64,000 nt of DNA from positions 14,956,076-15,020,075 of the forward strand of contig NC_092099.1 of NCBI RefSeq assembly GCF_045679555.1, in the 5' to 3' direction. The notes under the pieces were generated by a model, which saw nothing but the letters and a program-made list of their open reading frames with translations, ran no database searches and was not told the origin of the DNA. Position numbers and translations under genes: made by a program. Shown here in pieces: positions 12,652 to 26,699 of this stretch. This DNA is from Salvelinus alpinus (lineage: Eukaryota > Chordata > Actinopteri > Salmoniformes > Salmonidae). Each line of letters opens with the position of its first letter. Within the stretch, counting starts at the first letter, position 1.

Positions 12652-13997
12652 ATTATCCATGCTACCATTAGCATCTCAATGCCAGAAGTGCGTTCAGCAT
12701 GCATAGACCACATACATTCACCCAAACGAGTTCTGAAAACCTATTGGGCCTACTTTACTAGAGTCTCAACATGTGCATGGGCAAGTTATTGCTCATTACT
12801 CATGATTGGAGTTGAGCTGCACTCCGTTGTTTAATCTTCAGGTTGGCATGACAACTGAAGAAACAGACATAAATTGTTCAGCAAAAAAAAGCCATCAGTC
12901 TTCTCCTCTCTGCTCCACAGAAGCTTCCCCAAATCAATCTTTACCCCAGTGAACAATGTGGTATGTCACGGTATACCTGACAGGTATTCACCTCCTTTTA
13001 GCTGTACAGTCTGGCTCCGGCTCTGGCTCCAGCTCCAGCTGGGAAACCCCCTCTCTCCATTATACCAGCGCAATTTAGGAATCAACCCCAGGAATAGTGA
13101 TGGCTGGCAGTGGAGTTATGAGAAGATGTTTTTCGTTTAAATAAAGCGACATGGGTATAGAAACAGGGGAACACACAGCCCATTGTGTTGCAGATAGGTC
13201 TTGGAAAGGGTCCCTGTTGTCATTGATAGGCTTGTCTTTTGCAATGAAAAAGCTCATTGATGTCCTATCCTTCCAATGAAACAGAAACAAATTACATGCA
13301 GGTTAATGTAATGATTTGTATGGCATATGAATATAGCACATTTTAATGGAAAAAATATGCATGAGTATGTATGGAAGACATAGACATAGACATGACGGAC
13401 TAGAACAAATATAATATCTCAGACTCCTATTTAACATGTCAAGTTCCTGATATAAAGTACATGGAAATAGAACTTGAAATGGTTCAGATTGTATCAGTCA
13501 TTTAAAAATAAAAATATTTTACTTTGGTAGACCTCAAGTTCAACCATTTCCTTTCGTTGGATGAAGGTCTTTTTGCATCACTACCACCTCTGTTTTACAT
13601 GATAACACTAAAAGAGCAGACTGACCTAGGATATAACATCTTGGGTCTCAAAGGACGATTAAAAAGAAATTAGACTAAATTGTTTCTAATTTTATGTCGT
13701 CTACTTTTTCTGTATGTTTATCTTGTTCAAGGTTTCGCAGAAACTCCCACTTTCTGAATTGCTCCAAATGTTTTTGTTTGTTATGCCTCTGGATTTCCAG
13801 ACCGCCACTTCAGGCTAGAGATGTTATCAAGAATGATGTCAGTGTGACTATTTCTCTCTCTCATACACATTCATACACATACAGTCAGGGCGGTCATTTT
13901 TCAAGAAAAATACTTGAACTCAGTCAGGGTCTCAATTTACTGTTGAGAGTTAGAATAGAAGAATACACAAGGTGAATTGTCTAAACTTGGGTGCAGC
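12652..13997. other. Non-coding stretch
   Basis: No conserved coding sequence was recognised. The stretch is AT-rich in its second half. Several short unrelated open frames carry no family signature. Confidence 0.45.
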
Positions 13998-14350
13998 AAT
14001 TTTCATCTTGTTATATGTCACTCACTGACAATCACTCAATTAGCCCATGTCAGTTAAAACATTTTAGATTGGTAAATTAGTCTAGTTAGTATAAACATGC
14101 AATCTAAACTTGCAGTAGGCTGATCATGGCTGACCACCAGGCGGCCCCCATTGATTTTCCTAGTCACTCTCACTCAGATATCATTTTCACCTAGCTTAAG
14201 TGGTGGCAAAATGTGTAAAATAGCAGGAAATAAGCTTTAAATTAGCTTCTAACTTCCTCCCCACCACATGGCAAAATGTGTAGAATTTCAGGAAAGGGGC
14301 AGTAAAACTGCGACAAAAAAAATAAGTTCTGTAAAACATATTTGTTTACC
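13998..14350. repeat. Dispersed repeat of uncertain class
   Basis: Two imperfect direct segments, each with 'ggcaaaatgtgta(a/g)aa' followed by 'caggaaa', occur at about 14206-14232 and 14270-14297. The surrounding wording resembles a dispersed salmonid repeat, but terminal repeats and class cannot be shown here. Confidence 0.35.
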
Positions 14351-16638
14351 TTTTGTTCATAAAATACTTATTCTGCTCACAGATCCCACTGTACATATTC
14401 AGTTATCATTTTTAATCCCGGTGCTGAGTTAATGTGTAGCGGCTAATAGTATAGCTAATAGGCTATGTGTTTGTAGATCGACTGAGGGGAATGAAGCTAC
14501 AGCAACCAATGTGCTGTTCTCCAAATGGCCTTTTAGAGTTTTTAAATGATATAGAAATGCAGTATTTGAGCTTCAACTTTCTAAACATGTATTGGACCAG
14601 ACTTCACTAAAAACTCTGACCCTGGCTATATATAACATAGCCTACATAGGTCAAGCTTTGATCCACTTTGATCCAGTTCTTGAATTGCCAGTAGCGGCAG
14701 GAAAAACAGTAAATTGAAAACGAGGAATGCACAGAGGGGTGTGCTGTTTACTTGTACGCCGGCAGCTGGTTAGCTGCTCCCTCTGCTACTCCCCCCCCCC
14801 CCCGCTTTTCAATTCCAGCCAGACCCCAGGCTCAGGCACAAACTGGGGGCTGAAATACTGTGTGCTGGGATCAATGCAGTCCTGAGTGAAATGTCAAACG
14901 CGTCCCTGCTATGTGTCAGGCTGTGGAGGAGTCGTAATGGTTATTGATCCGCTGTGCGCTTAATGCAGAGCTCCCTCGCCACTCTATGGGCCAGCTGCAG
15001 CAGATAGATATGTATGAGATGAGCTAGAACGGAGAAGATAGAAAAGAAAGAGCCTACCGTTCCCCCCTTCCATCCCTCCCTCCTTCACTGCAGATTGATC
15101 TTCCTCTTCCTGCTGATTCTGACTGGGGTCCGTCATTATCTTCCTCTGTCATTAGGCGCTCCATTGACAGCCTTGGCCTGTCTGTGTCACTCTATTGAGA
15201 CAGCAACACTTTTCCCTCACAGTGCTCTTACGTTTATTAAAATCCCTGACAGGCTAGCTGGCCTCCGAGTGCATTAGGGACACCTTAACCCTTGCTGCTG
15301 GTGAGCTTTCTCTGGATAGCCTGAAGAAAACTGTGGAATGATTAGTAAACACGCTAACCTCAGGAATGGATTCAATAATAGGGTACCTGTCCTTGTGACA
15401 GTGCTAAGGTATAGATGGTGTGGTTTCCATTGCGTGATGGGATAAGATGACTAATCATCGTAGTTCAAATTCAAATCACCTGTCTGGTAAGGTCTGTAGT
15501 CTGTCTGGAGTCATCCAGTAGGGTTACTGATACTGCACTGGTGTTTAGTTGGTCTGGATGTTTACACCCGTCTAGGAATTACATGTGTGCATGAATTTGT
15601 GTGTAAAGCCATTTTTGATGTATGAAAATCTTTCCACAAAATGACAACTGATGATTTTATCGTACAGGGACAGTTCCTTTGTTTCCTTCACTGTGAGTCA
15701 ACCATTTATCTCAATCGTCAATTAATGTCAGGCAAGCAGAATGTTACCAACCCCTTGAGGTGTTTGTATTTTGTTAGTGTGTCAGACAAATAAACCCTGC
15801 TAGTGGTAGCAGGCAGTTTCACAAGTCAGCAGTGGCCTGGAAAAAATATAAGTGTATTTTGATTTACCCCCATTAGCCTCATATAGTGGCTATATGAATG
15901 ACATGTGCTTTCAATTTAAACATAGAAGTCATCAATGGCAAAAGAAACCAATATACAACCTTTTCGCAGCCCATAGAGGAAATACTGTACGGCTTCAAGG
16001 CTCTCTATTTCTTTAAATTGTGAACATTGTGAACGTCAGTGTTTTCATAGGCTTTTTATTTCCGCATCGCTGCTTGAATATGCTTTAGTGCTATTCTCTG
16101 TTTCTGGCCTATTACCATGGCAACTTGACAAGTTGTAGACATTTCTGGTGCCTGCCAGGAGAAGCGCTGCTGGGGGGCTGCATGGAGATGCTTGGGTATG
16201 CTGGGAGCTGGACACCCCTCTACATGTCATCGGAGGCACAATCAGGTGGGACCAGGGGGTCTCTGACTGGCTGGCCATGTAGCACACAGGCTGCTCAATG
16301 GGCCAGAAGTTATTGGGGGGTTGGGATGAAGCTGATGACATGGCTGGTGACAGGAGACTCATCATTTGAGTGTGATACAAGCATTTGAGCTGCCAGGCTG
16401 TAATGTTGCTCGCCTTGCCTGGAAGGATTTATCCCAGATTGCAGGGCCTAAGGGGTCAGCAGCTATACATGTGGGAACAGTTTAAGCTTTGTCTGAATAA
16501 ATTGCAGTTTTGTGGGGGTATACTAACATCCCAAAATGGACAACATCCAGGTGTCAGCTAGTCAGCAACAAGAATAAGAAACACTAATCTACCATTAATA
16601 GCAGTGGGATAGTTATTGCTCAATCACACAATGTGATA
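14351..16638. other. Non-coding stretch with a C homopolymer
   Basis: No gene was recognised. A run of 13 C lies at 14791-14803. The part from 14.7 to 15.3 kb is more GC-rich than the surrounding upstream DNA. Confidence 0.45.
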
Positions 16639-16640
16639 TA

Positions 16641-18242
16641 CAGTGGGGAGAACAAGTATTTGATACACTGCCGATTTTGCAGGTTTTCCTACTTACAAAG
16701 CATGTAGAGGTCTGTAATTTTTATCATAGGTACACTTCAACTGTGAGAGACGGAATCTAAAACAAAAATCCAGAAAATCACATTGTATGATTTTTAAGTA
16801 ATTCCTTTGCATTTTATTGCATGACATAAGTATTTGATACATCAGAAAAGCAGAACTTAATATTTGGTACAGAAACCTTTGTTTGCAATTACAGAGATCA
16901 TACGTTTCCTGTAGTTCTTGACCAGGTTTGCACACACTGCAGCAGGGATTTTGGCCCACTCCTCCATACAGACCTTCTCCAGATCCTTCAGGTTTCGGGG
17001 CTGTCGCTGGGCAATACGGAATTTCAGCTCCCTCCAAAGATTTTCTATTGGGTTCAGGTCTGGAGACTGGCTAGACCACTCCAGGACCTTGAGATGCTTC
17101 TTACGGAGCCACTCCTTAGTTGCCCTGGCTGTGTGTTTCGGGTCGTTGTCATGCTGGAAGACCCAGCCACGACCCATCTTCAATGCTCTTACTGAGGGAA
17201 GGAGGTTGTTGGCCAAGATCTCGCGATACATGGCCCCATCCATCCTCCCCTCAATACGGTGCAGTCGTCCTGTCCCCTTTGCAGAAAAGCAGCCCCAAAG
17301 AATGATGTTTCCACCTCCATGCTTCACGGTTGGGATGGGTTCTTGGGGTTGTACTCATCCTTCTTCTTCCTCCAAACACAGCGAGTGGAGTTTAGACCAA
17401 AAAGTTATATTTTTGTCTCATCAGACCACATGACCTTCTCCCATTCCTCCTCTGGATCATCCAGATGGTCATTGGCAAACTTCAGACGGGCCTGGACATG
17501 CGCTGGCTTGAGCAGGGGGACCTTGCGTGCGCTGCAGGATTTTAATCCATGACGGCGTAGTGTGTTACTAATGGTTTTCTTTGAGACTGTGGTCCCAGCT
17601 CTCTTCAGGTCATTGACCAGGTCCTGCCGTGTAGTTCTGGGCTGATCCCTCACCTTCCTCATGATCATTGATGCCCCACGAGGTGATATCTTGCATGGAG
17701 CCCCAGTCCGAGGGTGATTGACCGTCATCTTGAACTTCTTCCATTTTCTAATAATTGCGCCAACAGTTGTTGCCTTCTCACCAAGCTGCTTGCCTATTGT
17801 CCTGTAGCCCATCCCAGCCTTGTGCAGGTCTACAATTTTATCCCTGATGTCCTTACACAGCTCTATGGTCTTGGCCATTGTGGAGAGGTTGGAGTCTGTT
17901 TGATTGAGCGTGTGGGTGTCTTTTATACAGGTAACGAGTTCAAACAGGTGCAGTTAATACAGGTAATGAGTGGAGAACAGGAGGGCTTCTTAAAGAAAAA
18001 CTAACAGGTCTGTGAGAGCCGGAATTCTTACTGGTTGGTAGGTGATCAAATACTTATGTCATGCAATAAAATGCAAATTAATTACTTAAAAATCATACAA
18101 TGTGATTTTCTGGATTTTTGTTTTAGATTCCGTCTCTCACAGTTGAAGTTTACCTATGATAAAAATTACAGACCTCTACATGCTTTGTAAGTAGGAAAAC
18201 CTGCAAAATTGGCAGTGTATCAAATACTTGTTCTCCCCACTG
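16641..18242 (-). mobile_element. Tc1-like transposon, family C, full length
   Basis: The inverted repeats are 'cagtggggagaacaagtatt' at 16641 and its inverse complement ending at 18242. TA duplications lie at 16639-16640 and 18243-18244. It is the same family as the copy at 62821 but in the opposite orientation. The transposase is on the minus strand and broken twice. Confidence 0.95.
16857..17878 (-). pseudogene. Tc1-type transposase, family C, two lesions
   Basis: The frame starts [14 protein letters not shown] at 17878 and covers the HTH domains, the linker ([15 protein letters not shown]) and the first Asp motif (VMWSDETK). A stop follows directly after ETKI, where the copy at 63188 has Glu. 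A one-base deletion near 17333 (in 'ccaagaacccatccc' on the coding strand) shifts the frame. The remainder, 17327-16857, keeps [18 protein letters not shown] with the second Asp, and NPIENLW with the catalytic Glu, to the natural C-terminus ...NKGFCTKY. The triad itself is intact, so this is a fairly young death by two small changes. Confidence 0.9.
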
Positions 18243-18244
18243 TA

Positions 18245-21200
18245 ACAGTTGGTTTTAACAGTTTTATAACATTTGCAGAATAGGTTAGTAGGGTACACTG
18301 GCAATACATGCTCCAAACATTGTATTCATAGATCAGTTGTTCAGTCTGGACAGGGCAATGTGACTCTGAGGAGAGCACACATTTACTTATTCCAATTCAT
18401 ATTTTGAGGGCTTCCATTTCTCTGAATTGTTTCAATTCGCTTTGTGGATCATGCATTTCTTTTCAAGCATTTTTCCAAAGAATAAAGGTAGACTGTATGA
18501 AATGGTGATTTCTTAAATTCAGAAGGTATACCGTTGTCAAGATGTATGTTGGCCATTCACTGTAGCACAGAGATTGAAATTATAGGCTGGCTCCTGCTTG
18601 TCAAGAATCTTTTCTATCTTTGCTGTGGGGAGGAAATGTTTAATCCGACCCCCACTGAGAAACAAAAAGTAATGCACATCTCACTGTCTCTCCTGTCTGC
18701 TAGCGTGATGAAAGAGTTTTTTGAAAAGGGAGAGTTTGTAGGCAAGGGAACATCATATTTATGAACACCCGGGGTTTAATGCACTCCACAACACTGCCAT
18801 TCCTGTGTTCCATTGAACAAAACACGTTCTGCTAAATAAAGAAAAGGAAAAGCAAAAAATTATTCCTCAGGCTTTTTCTATCAAGCCTCCTGCATTCATG
18901 GCAGTCTAAAGGGAATGTCAGTCGCCCTGCCTCTCAGAGATGTAATTATCCTTTTCCTCTCACAGAACAACAAATGATAGCCAACTACTGGGGTGCATTT
19001 GCAGGAGCTGAAATTTTGTCAATAGGAAGGAGAAAGAGGTTTAATTTTCAGGCAGCTGCATATCTACTTTTTTATGTAGTTATTCTCAATGGTCATTTGT
19101 CTACATATGTTTTTGTGTACGTCCGTGTGTGTGAGGGAGAGAGTTTGTGTGTTTATTTATGTCTTTGTTTGCTAGCTTTTGAGGGGTGTATTTATGTGAC
19201 CCTACATTAACCTATTTATTTATAGTCCTATACTTTCTTACAGTCACCTTTTTTGTTGTCGCCATTTCACACTCTATATTGTCCAAGTAATTTCCCTTTC
19301 AGCATCTCTGTTTTTTTACCTTTCAGAAAGAGCTCTGAATGGAAGGAAAATTATCACAATTACTCATATAATTGAGCCGTCTTTGTAGCAAGTGAAGCTT
19401 CAGTAGCCTTTTTCCATCAGCCAAAATGGTTTCATTATATGTGTTTTTCATATTCCCTGACATGGGGCTTCACTGAGGGCCTGGCACGTGGATGAGATGC
19501 AGGGGGAACACTGTGAACCATTAAGGTCACAGTAGGAATAATTATCCCAGCTATGGAAAGAGCATCTAGAGCCTTTTCTCTTCCCCAGCACAAATGCACC
19601 GTCCACTGCTTTTAGTCACAAAGAACTTTCTAACAAATGGAGCTTCCACCTACTACTTATACAAAGAAGAGAGGGGGAGAGTAAGAGACTTGTATCAACA
19701 TGACAATTTTCCATCATTAAGACTAATGACAGGCACGGACTGTGGGGATCAAGGGGAACACAAAAAAGGGAGCGCATTCAGGTGTTGGGTGAGTGCTGAC
19801 CTCCTTCCTGTCTTTTTTAGCGACTTCAATCTTTACAAAAACTAGAAAGAGGAGCCAGACGAAGGCACAGAGGCAGCTGAACTTCAGGCAGCAGCCGAGT
19901 CCTCCACGGAAAATGACTTAATTGGGAAATTTGCATGTTTCCCATTTGTGAGGACATTAATTCAATGAGACATACATTTGCACACATTTAATTAAGCATT
20001 GTTTTAACATGGGTCACAGAAAATTCAACAAATGGTTGACCCCGTCACATTATCCTGTGTATGATTTGCCCTTCTCCTAAAATGAAAGAGCTTTCACTTT
20101 GATTCAGTTAATTAAGATCATGAAAACCCCACAGTTAATCACATTTCACTCCCAATGGCTCTCTTTATGGACAATTCTTGGATTGATTTGGACCTCCAAT
20201 ATATCTTTTTTTTTATGTCAGAGAATATCATAATGTTTTAAGAAAGTATGTAGCTAGATTAATTCGTTTAACTTATTATGTTCCAACATAATATGTCCAA
20301 TCACTAAGTGCGGAATAGGCCTTTGAACAACGCCAATATGGTACCTATATGAACCCTCTTCTTAGAAAACCTCTTGAAAAAGACAGAATATGGGAAGTCA
20401 GTCAACGTAGTATTTCTCAGTGTGCAGGTGTCTGTTACTTGCAGTGTCTGGAGACAATTATCTCTGGCTGATCTTCCAAAACTGATGTGGTACTCTGCTA
20501 AAATTCCACCAGACAAGGCTGGCAAATACTCAGCCATGTAAGAAAATAACAATGAAAATATTGTCTAAAAGTAACATTATACGCTTGGGAAAGTTTAATC
20601 ACATCCTCTAAAACCCGAATGAACAACCTGCATATTTATTTAACCTTTGACATGCTATTTCGTGTGTCATTTTCTCAAAAATAACAACAACAAAAAACAT
20701 AACAACAGTTGAGCAGTTGAGACCCTGACTATTTCAAATACATATTTATAGAGACAGTGTTACTTACCACTTTGAGATTTTAAGGGCCGTGCAGTGCTTG
20801 TTTGGTGTTATTTTATTCTTGATTGGAGTTTATCTAACTCCACATCAGGAAGTGCCTCAGACAGACGTGTGATGTACGAGAAGAAACTCAGACTGACCCA
20901 GTCCACAGTGGTGATTGCTGGGTTTTGATTCACCCAGAAGCAACAAGTCCAGCTTGGCTGGCTGTCCCTCTGGAGCACTGGCTCAAAACAGGAAACAACT
21001 CACTTAGCCCGGTCAACAAATGTCAAAGAATAGAAGTTTGAGTTTACAAGATAAATAAATGAAACATGCATAATATTGTGTAAATATCATTAATATTCTT
21101 AGTTTCATAAACCACTTGGACTGAATCCAAACCTATAATTGATTGTTAATGGTAATGATAATGGAATTAAACAAGAATTTCTGCATGTTCTGCTCTCTTG

Positions 21201-23090
21201 TTCACAGTGACTTCCTGACAGTTCTGATGAGTAGGTACACTGCACTGAATCCTTACTCCTTCCACGTATTGTCATCTTATGATACACTTACATATATAGT
21301 TTGATATTTGAGAAGCTGTAAACAATGTATCATGCCTTCTGTCTGAAGTAACTGAAATAAAGGACAATTGATAGCTAGAACATTGTTCCATTTATTATAA
21401 GAATATTTCAAACTCAGAAATGGTATAATTGGTATAATTTCATAACATTTTTGCATTTTTATAAAGACATCGTGACTTCTCAACATAATAGTCAAGCAAT
21501 TGTTCAATTCTATTGCATTTGAATTTCATTTATAACATAATGCAGTATCTATTTACAGAGTAGCATTGAGTAAATCCAAATCAATTAACGGTTTGATGCT
21601 ACATTGAACGGGAAAATTGACCACTAAGGTTGACTTAATTAGTCTAGTTGGTGCCAAGCGAAGCAGCAAATTACAAGGCAAAGACCTCCAAGGGCAGAGG
21701 AGAAGCTGAGGGAAATTCCATCAAGAGGATCTGCTTGGATGGATTGATCATATTGTTAAATATATATTTGTTCATCAACAGCTTGTTTTAGACATCAGAC
21801 AGATATCAATCACATGTTTAAAGTATTTGGTACTCTGATAAAGACGCATTCATGAATTATTGCAGATTTGAGAGAAATACAGTCATTTTGTCTTGCTATT
21901 ATTAGCAAAAAGATCAAGTTCGTGTAACGTAGATGATACTGTTGAGTTTGTCTTTATAAAATGTTGCACGCTTAATGAATACAATATTAATTGGCGACAA
22001 AGTAATACATGCATAACAAATGAAGACATTTTACATTTTGAGTTAGATGAACAAAGTCGTTTGTTCAGAGCAGTCTCTGATATTCCTAGCCTGTTAGAAA
22101 TGTACGGTGTGGATATGTTTGCAGGTACTACCTCCTCGTGTAAACAGAAAGATGATGCACAGAACACAGCGCGCAGTGTACCGCGCATCAAAAGACTCAT
22201 GCATTGGTACAAGAAGCAATCTTTGCGATAAAATAGAACCAAAATGAGAAGGTTTTGAAACAGGATATGCTTCTCACCTCTTCCTTTACCATGAGTATTC
22301 TGCAGCTATCCATAGTATCTCTCTGTCCAGCATGTTATCGTGGCAATGTTGTTGCTAAATGATCTGTTCAAAATGAACTGGGCATTATGTAGTCCGATTT
22401 TATAGAGCATTTTACAACATTCCTCAGATATTCTTCATAATAAAGTGTCACCTCATGAAAACAACATTTACGTCTGCAATGGATGGCCATCTTCGAGAGT
22501 AATGTGATTCATAGAATATGGCTGTACAACTCATGGCTAAGTCTTGCCATGGATAGCGTGTGTCCCTCCCTTCAACATAGAGGAAATTAAATAAAACTGA
22601 GTATCCTGTGCCACCAACAACAGTAATTAATCATTGACATTTACTCACATTTACCCTGGACCTTACAGTCTGAAGCAACAGAAGAATAGAATTAGTCTGG
22701 CAAGCTCATAGGTGCAGAGAATATTAATTTGAGAAACATGATTTTTCCAGAGGCACAGCATTAATATTTGGCGACTGTTAAAATGTCGTTTGGAAGGGAC
22801 AGTTAGTGAGCGTTTTCCACCAGGGGGCTGAAATGAGGTCCGTGACACTTCAGGCCCTGTCGCCTCCACCCTCCACCCTTAGCACTGGCTGCTAACCCTC
22901 ATGTGAAGTGCAGCAGGTGTTAAAACACACTCTGCCATAGAGCTACTCACTGCTAATGAGTCCTGTCTCCTTAAATTCTCTGGTCCACTGATGCTTCCAT
23001 GCACATTGGGTTTATTTTTAGTGTAGGCCAGTTAGGGCAATGCTATGATTACATCCGAAGATTAAAAAATCGTGTAAGACTGACCATTAC
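18245..23090. other. AT-rich upstream flank of dlx1, no gene recognised
   Basis: No protein family or RNA gene was recognised. Open frames of about 110 aa exist, for example on both strands around 21883-22242, but their composition and overlap on opposite strands argue against coding. The block is free of young transposons. That would fit conserved regulatory DNA, but conservation cannot be seen from one sequence. Confidence 0.45.
19915..20180. promoter_or_regulatory. Candidate homeodomain/POU site cluster upstream of dlx1
   Basis: An octamer ATTTGCAT (19929-19936) sits among repeated TTAATT/TAATTA-type words ('cttaattggg', 'acattaattc', 'tttaattaag', 'gttaattaag'). Such clusters typify homeobox-gene enhancers. 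AT-rich DNA gives such words by chance, so this is only a candidate. Confidence 0.2.
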
Positions 23091-23094
23091 AAGC

Positions 23095-23580
23095 CACGAG
23101 CCACGAATGTAAAGGCTGAGGCATGTCATGCTGCAACCATGTCATGCTGCAACGAATTTCAATTTGTACAATATGTTACGAATTTGCAAAACGTATGATA
23201 TATGAATTCCAAGTCACCTAACTTCAGCTAGGTGACTAGGTGGCTAACGCTAACATTAGCTAGATGGTTAAAGTTAGCTAGGTTGGGGGTCAAGGTTAAG
23301 GTTAGGGTTATGTTAAAGGGTTAAGATTAGGGGAAGGGGAAGCTAACATGCTAAGTAGTTGCAATGTTGCTAATTAGCTAAAGTAGTCCGTGATGAGATT
23401 CGACCACGCATCCTTTGAGTTGCTAGAGGTTCGTGCCACCCATCCCACCTGACCAACTTTCGTTTTTGTCTTAAGTAGCCTTCTGTCTGATGTAACCATA
23501 CCAAACATAACATATCATACTAATTTGAATGTCCCGGATTTATGTTACTATGTTATGTCTCGTCTATGACTAATGCTTCT
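23095..23580. repeat. Dispersed repeat with GCTA- and TTAGGG-like internal runs
   Basis: The unit carries 'gctaacgctaacattagcta', a degenerate run of 'ggttaagg/ggttaggg' words at about 23290-23330, a tRNA-like word 'gagattcgaccacgcatcc', and the ending 'catatcatactaatttga'. The combination resembles an old dispersed fish repeat. Its class and exact ends could not be fixed. Confidence 0.45.
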
Positions 23581-26500
23581 CCAGGTCAGCAGTGTTCTTA
23601 AAAGCTGTGATTTTCAATTTGGAGTTGCATTTAGTCTGATTGTAATAATAGCATGGAACACAAATTGGTATTCTATTGTTCTTTATTATTCTTAATGAAA
23701 ATATAGGTTGAAAATAATTAATTAAATCGTTACATGAAATGCAAATTAATATTTGCCTTGTTTGAGTATTGGGGATTTTGTCAAGACAAATATTATTGTA
23801 AACAAAGTGAATTACAATGCCATTTGAGAAAGGCTATATACCTACTGGTAACGACTTGATATGCATGTTGTTATATTTAAATATCAGTAGGCCTATGTTT
23901 TAGATTGGGTTACTTGACATTTTCTTCAGTGAAACTGTATTAATGTGATTATTTCTCTTTGTCGTGCTTTTCCTTGGAATTAAATACATTTTAAATCTGT
24001 TAATGGTCTGAAATGTAGGCCTATTGCTAAGAACACGCATGTTCATCTTTAGAATTCCAGTTTGCAGATACTATAATCGGGGGAAATAATGACAGTTATC
24101 AGTCGCACCCACCAAGTGCCCATAAAAATCTGTCCTCTGTTCTGGAAGATGATAATTATTGGTTGTACTATTATCATTTTTGCTGTAGATAGAGGATACC
24201 TTAAAGTATTTTTCGAATGTAATTCCAGATATAAATTACTTGAAATTGGGCAATTTTAAAGGAGAGAAGTGTAGTTTTCCTTATAAGCTTTAATATTTTA
24301 TAGAATTCTGCAAATCCAGAGATCCACTGTCAGACGCACATCGCAGACTAGATATTGCTCCCCATGATGTCAGGGCTCGCATTTTCAAAACACATTTTTA
24401 AGTTGCTTGTTCTGCTTCGAGTTCAATTATGCAATTAGGTTGATAATCACAGTGACGGAATTTAACTGCCTTTAATGTGTTATTCAGGTGGAGATTTTGA
24501 GCTGCCGGGGAACCGGCTAGTGGTGTTTTTGGTTTCAGATCGTCTACAGCAGACGGACTCTATAACGTTGTCAAATAAAATGAAGATTTGGATACTTGCT
24601 GCTTCTTCGTCACCCTCAATGAGTAGTACGCAATGGATATTGGGGATGTACGTTCTTCTTTTTCATCACATGATTATCGATTAAGTAAGTGCAAATAATG
24701 CCTAATCGCTGTTAACTTAATCTCAGTGCTGATTGAAATGTGGAGCCCATTTATTCTTACTGTATAGCTACTGTCAACTCAACTGATCAACGTTCATGTT
24801 ATATGGATCAGCGTGGGTTATGACGGGTTTTTTTTCTCTCCGGAAACTGAGCCAATAACAAAGGGAAACAGCCTACTCTTTAGTCAGTCATCAGTTCAGT
24901 TAAATCAAACGTGCTCGGGAAAATCATTGTTCAACGTCTATGGTCTTAATGGAAAACTGTCCGCAGCCCCCATCAACCTCGCTGGGGATTAAATTAGTTG
25001 AAGGAGGCTATGTTAAATGTTAGGTTTATTTACGATTAAATTAGCCTACGTTATTATGTTACAGAGTAAATCAAAATGTTTAATTGAACATGATGTGTTT
25101 GAATTTCACGACAAAACATGAGACCGACGGATTTACCAACTCCTGCGGTAAATGGCGTCTGTTGGCTGTTGGGCAAAATACTGTATAGAGGAGATGATAT
25201 ATAGGGCTGCATGACTCCATATTTAATACGGTATTATATCAATTATATCATTCCCATTAATGGCAATTGAGAGTGAATACTTTAGTTATGGTATTGTGAG
25301 AGCTGGGCAATAAATTGGTCAGCCAAAGGTCACCCAATCCGTGTTCTAGCAAAGCTATTGCATAATGTAGGCCTACTACTGAAAATGTACTGGACAAGAA
25401 TTGGGAAAAGGGTGACTTTAATTTGAAAATAAATTTAAAATAAGTTCAATATAATCCCACCATTGTCAAAACACAACCTGTTAAAATATGACACTTATAA
25501 ATAATGTCTTGACACTGCTGCCACATCAGCCTCAAATGAATGACACATTATGTTTCATTTCGATTTTGTTTGATAACCCACACATGAATCATTTGGGGAT
25601 TTGCTAGGGGTGTAGTGTTTAAAAATCGGTTGACAATCTAGCTGATTAGATACAAAGATTATTGTTTTGTAAATTGAAAACACACGTTCGTGGTCATCAT
25701 GATGTACCCCGCATCAAAAAAACGTTCAACACTAATGGTTGACTCAGGGCACACATAACGGTTTGTTATGTTACAGGCTTCTTGGGGGCATTTTGTTTTT
25801 GGTCATGAAATGATTGCGCAATAAAATGCTATATGGAGAGATGTTGCATAGACAGCCCAATAGGAATCTGTTTTTTACAAATATTAAGTTTAAGAAAGTG
25901 TTTATTTACACAGCAATATATTTACGCATGTAACATAGGCTAGACTAGTCATTGCTTTAAATGCATAAATTCAACCAGGACTTCTTTGCTCGGATAATTG
26001 AGACCACGAGCTATTGCAAGTGTTAAATAAATGGCTAATTATGCGTATGAAAATTAAACATCAGTGTTATGCTAATTCAGCTCGCTTCAGCTGTGGCTCA
26101 GAGCACTTGAGACTGGCATGTAATCAAATGGACCTGTAAGTAATACATCTGTGCATGTGAACACCAAAAGACGCTGGAAATAATGAGCCAATCTATAACA
26201 ATTTGTTATGAGATATCGAAATAATATCTAATGCGAAATAAAACATAGTTTTTCTGTTAAATAGTACGCCTCAAAGCTACACTTAAATGTATTCATACTG
26301 CTATTTATGAACATTAATCTTTGTTGTTGTAGTGTGATTAATTTGGATGAAACAGTTCTTAGTTAATAACACTATGCAGGCTGTTTCTTAATGTTTAAAT
26401 GAACAGCAGGCCTATCAACATAACATGATCTATCCGTAGCCTGTTTGTGATTGTTAATAGAATAGGCTATTTCTTTACAATTGGATTATTATTATTATGA

Positions 26501-26699
26501 TTATCAAATAGGCTAGATTTAATTGTGTGTTGTTTCTTTTAAAGCAGACATTTTGGCTGTTAGTGTTTATTTTGCTTATACCTTTCACTGCTACCTAAGC
26601 ACTTAAAAAAAAATACATCTCAGACCTGAATCTGCAGGTCTTGTTGTTTTTCTTGAGTTTATCAGGTCCTTCGGACACAACCCCAGAATCGCCAATAGG
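23581..26699. other. AT-rich proximal upstream region of dlx1
   Basis: No coding sequence was recognised. Many TAATTA/ATTA words are present, as expected for AT-rich DNA. The region probably contains proximal dlx1 control sequences, but none can be delimited without comparison to other species. Confidence 0.4.

Noticed and set aside
21883-22242. Open frames of about 110 residues on both strands
   Set aside because: Opposite frames are open over the same interval, and neither contains a recognisable domain. AT-rich chance openness is likelier.
23290-23335. Interstitial telomere-like GGTTAGGG words
   Set aside because: They are too few and too degenerate, within a dispersed repeat.
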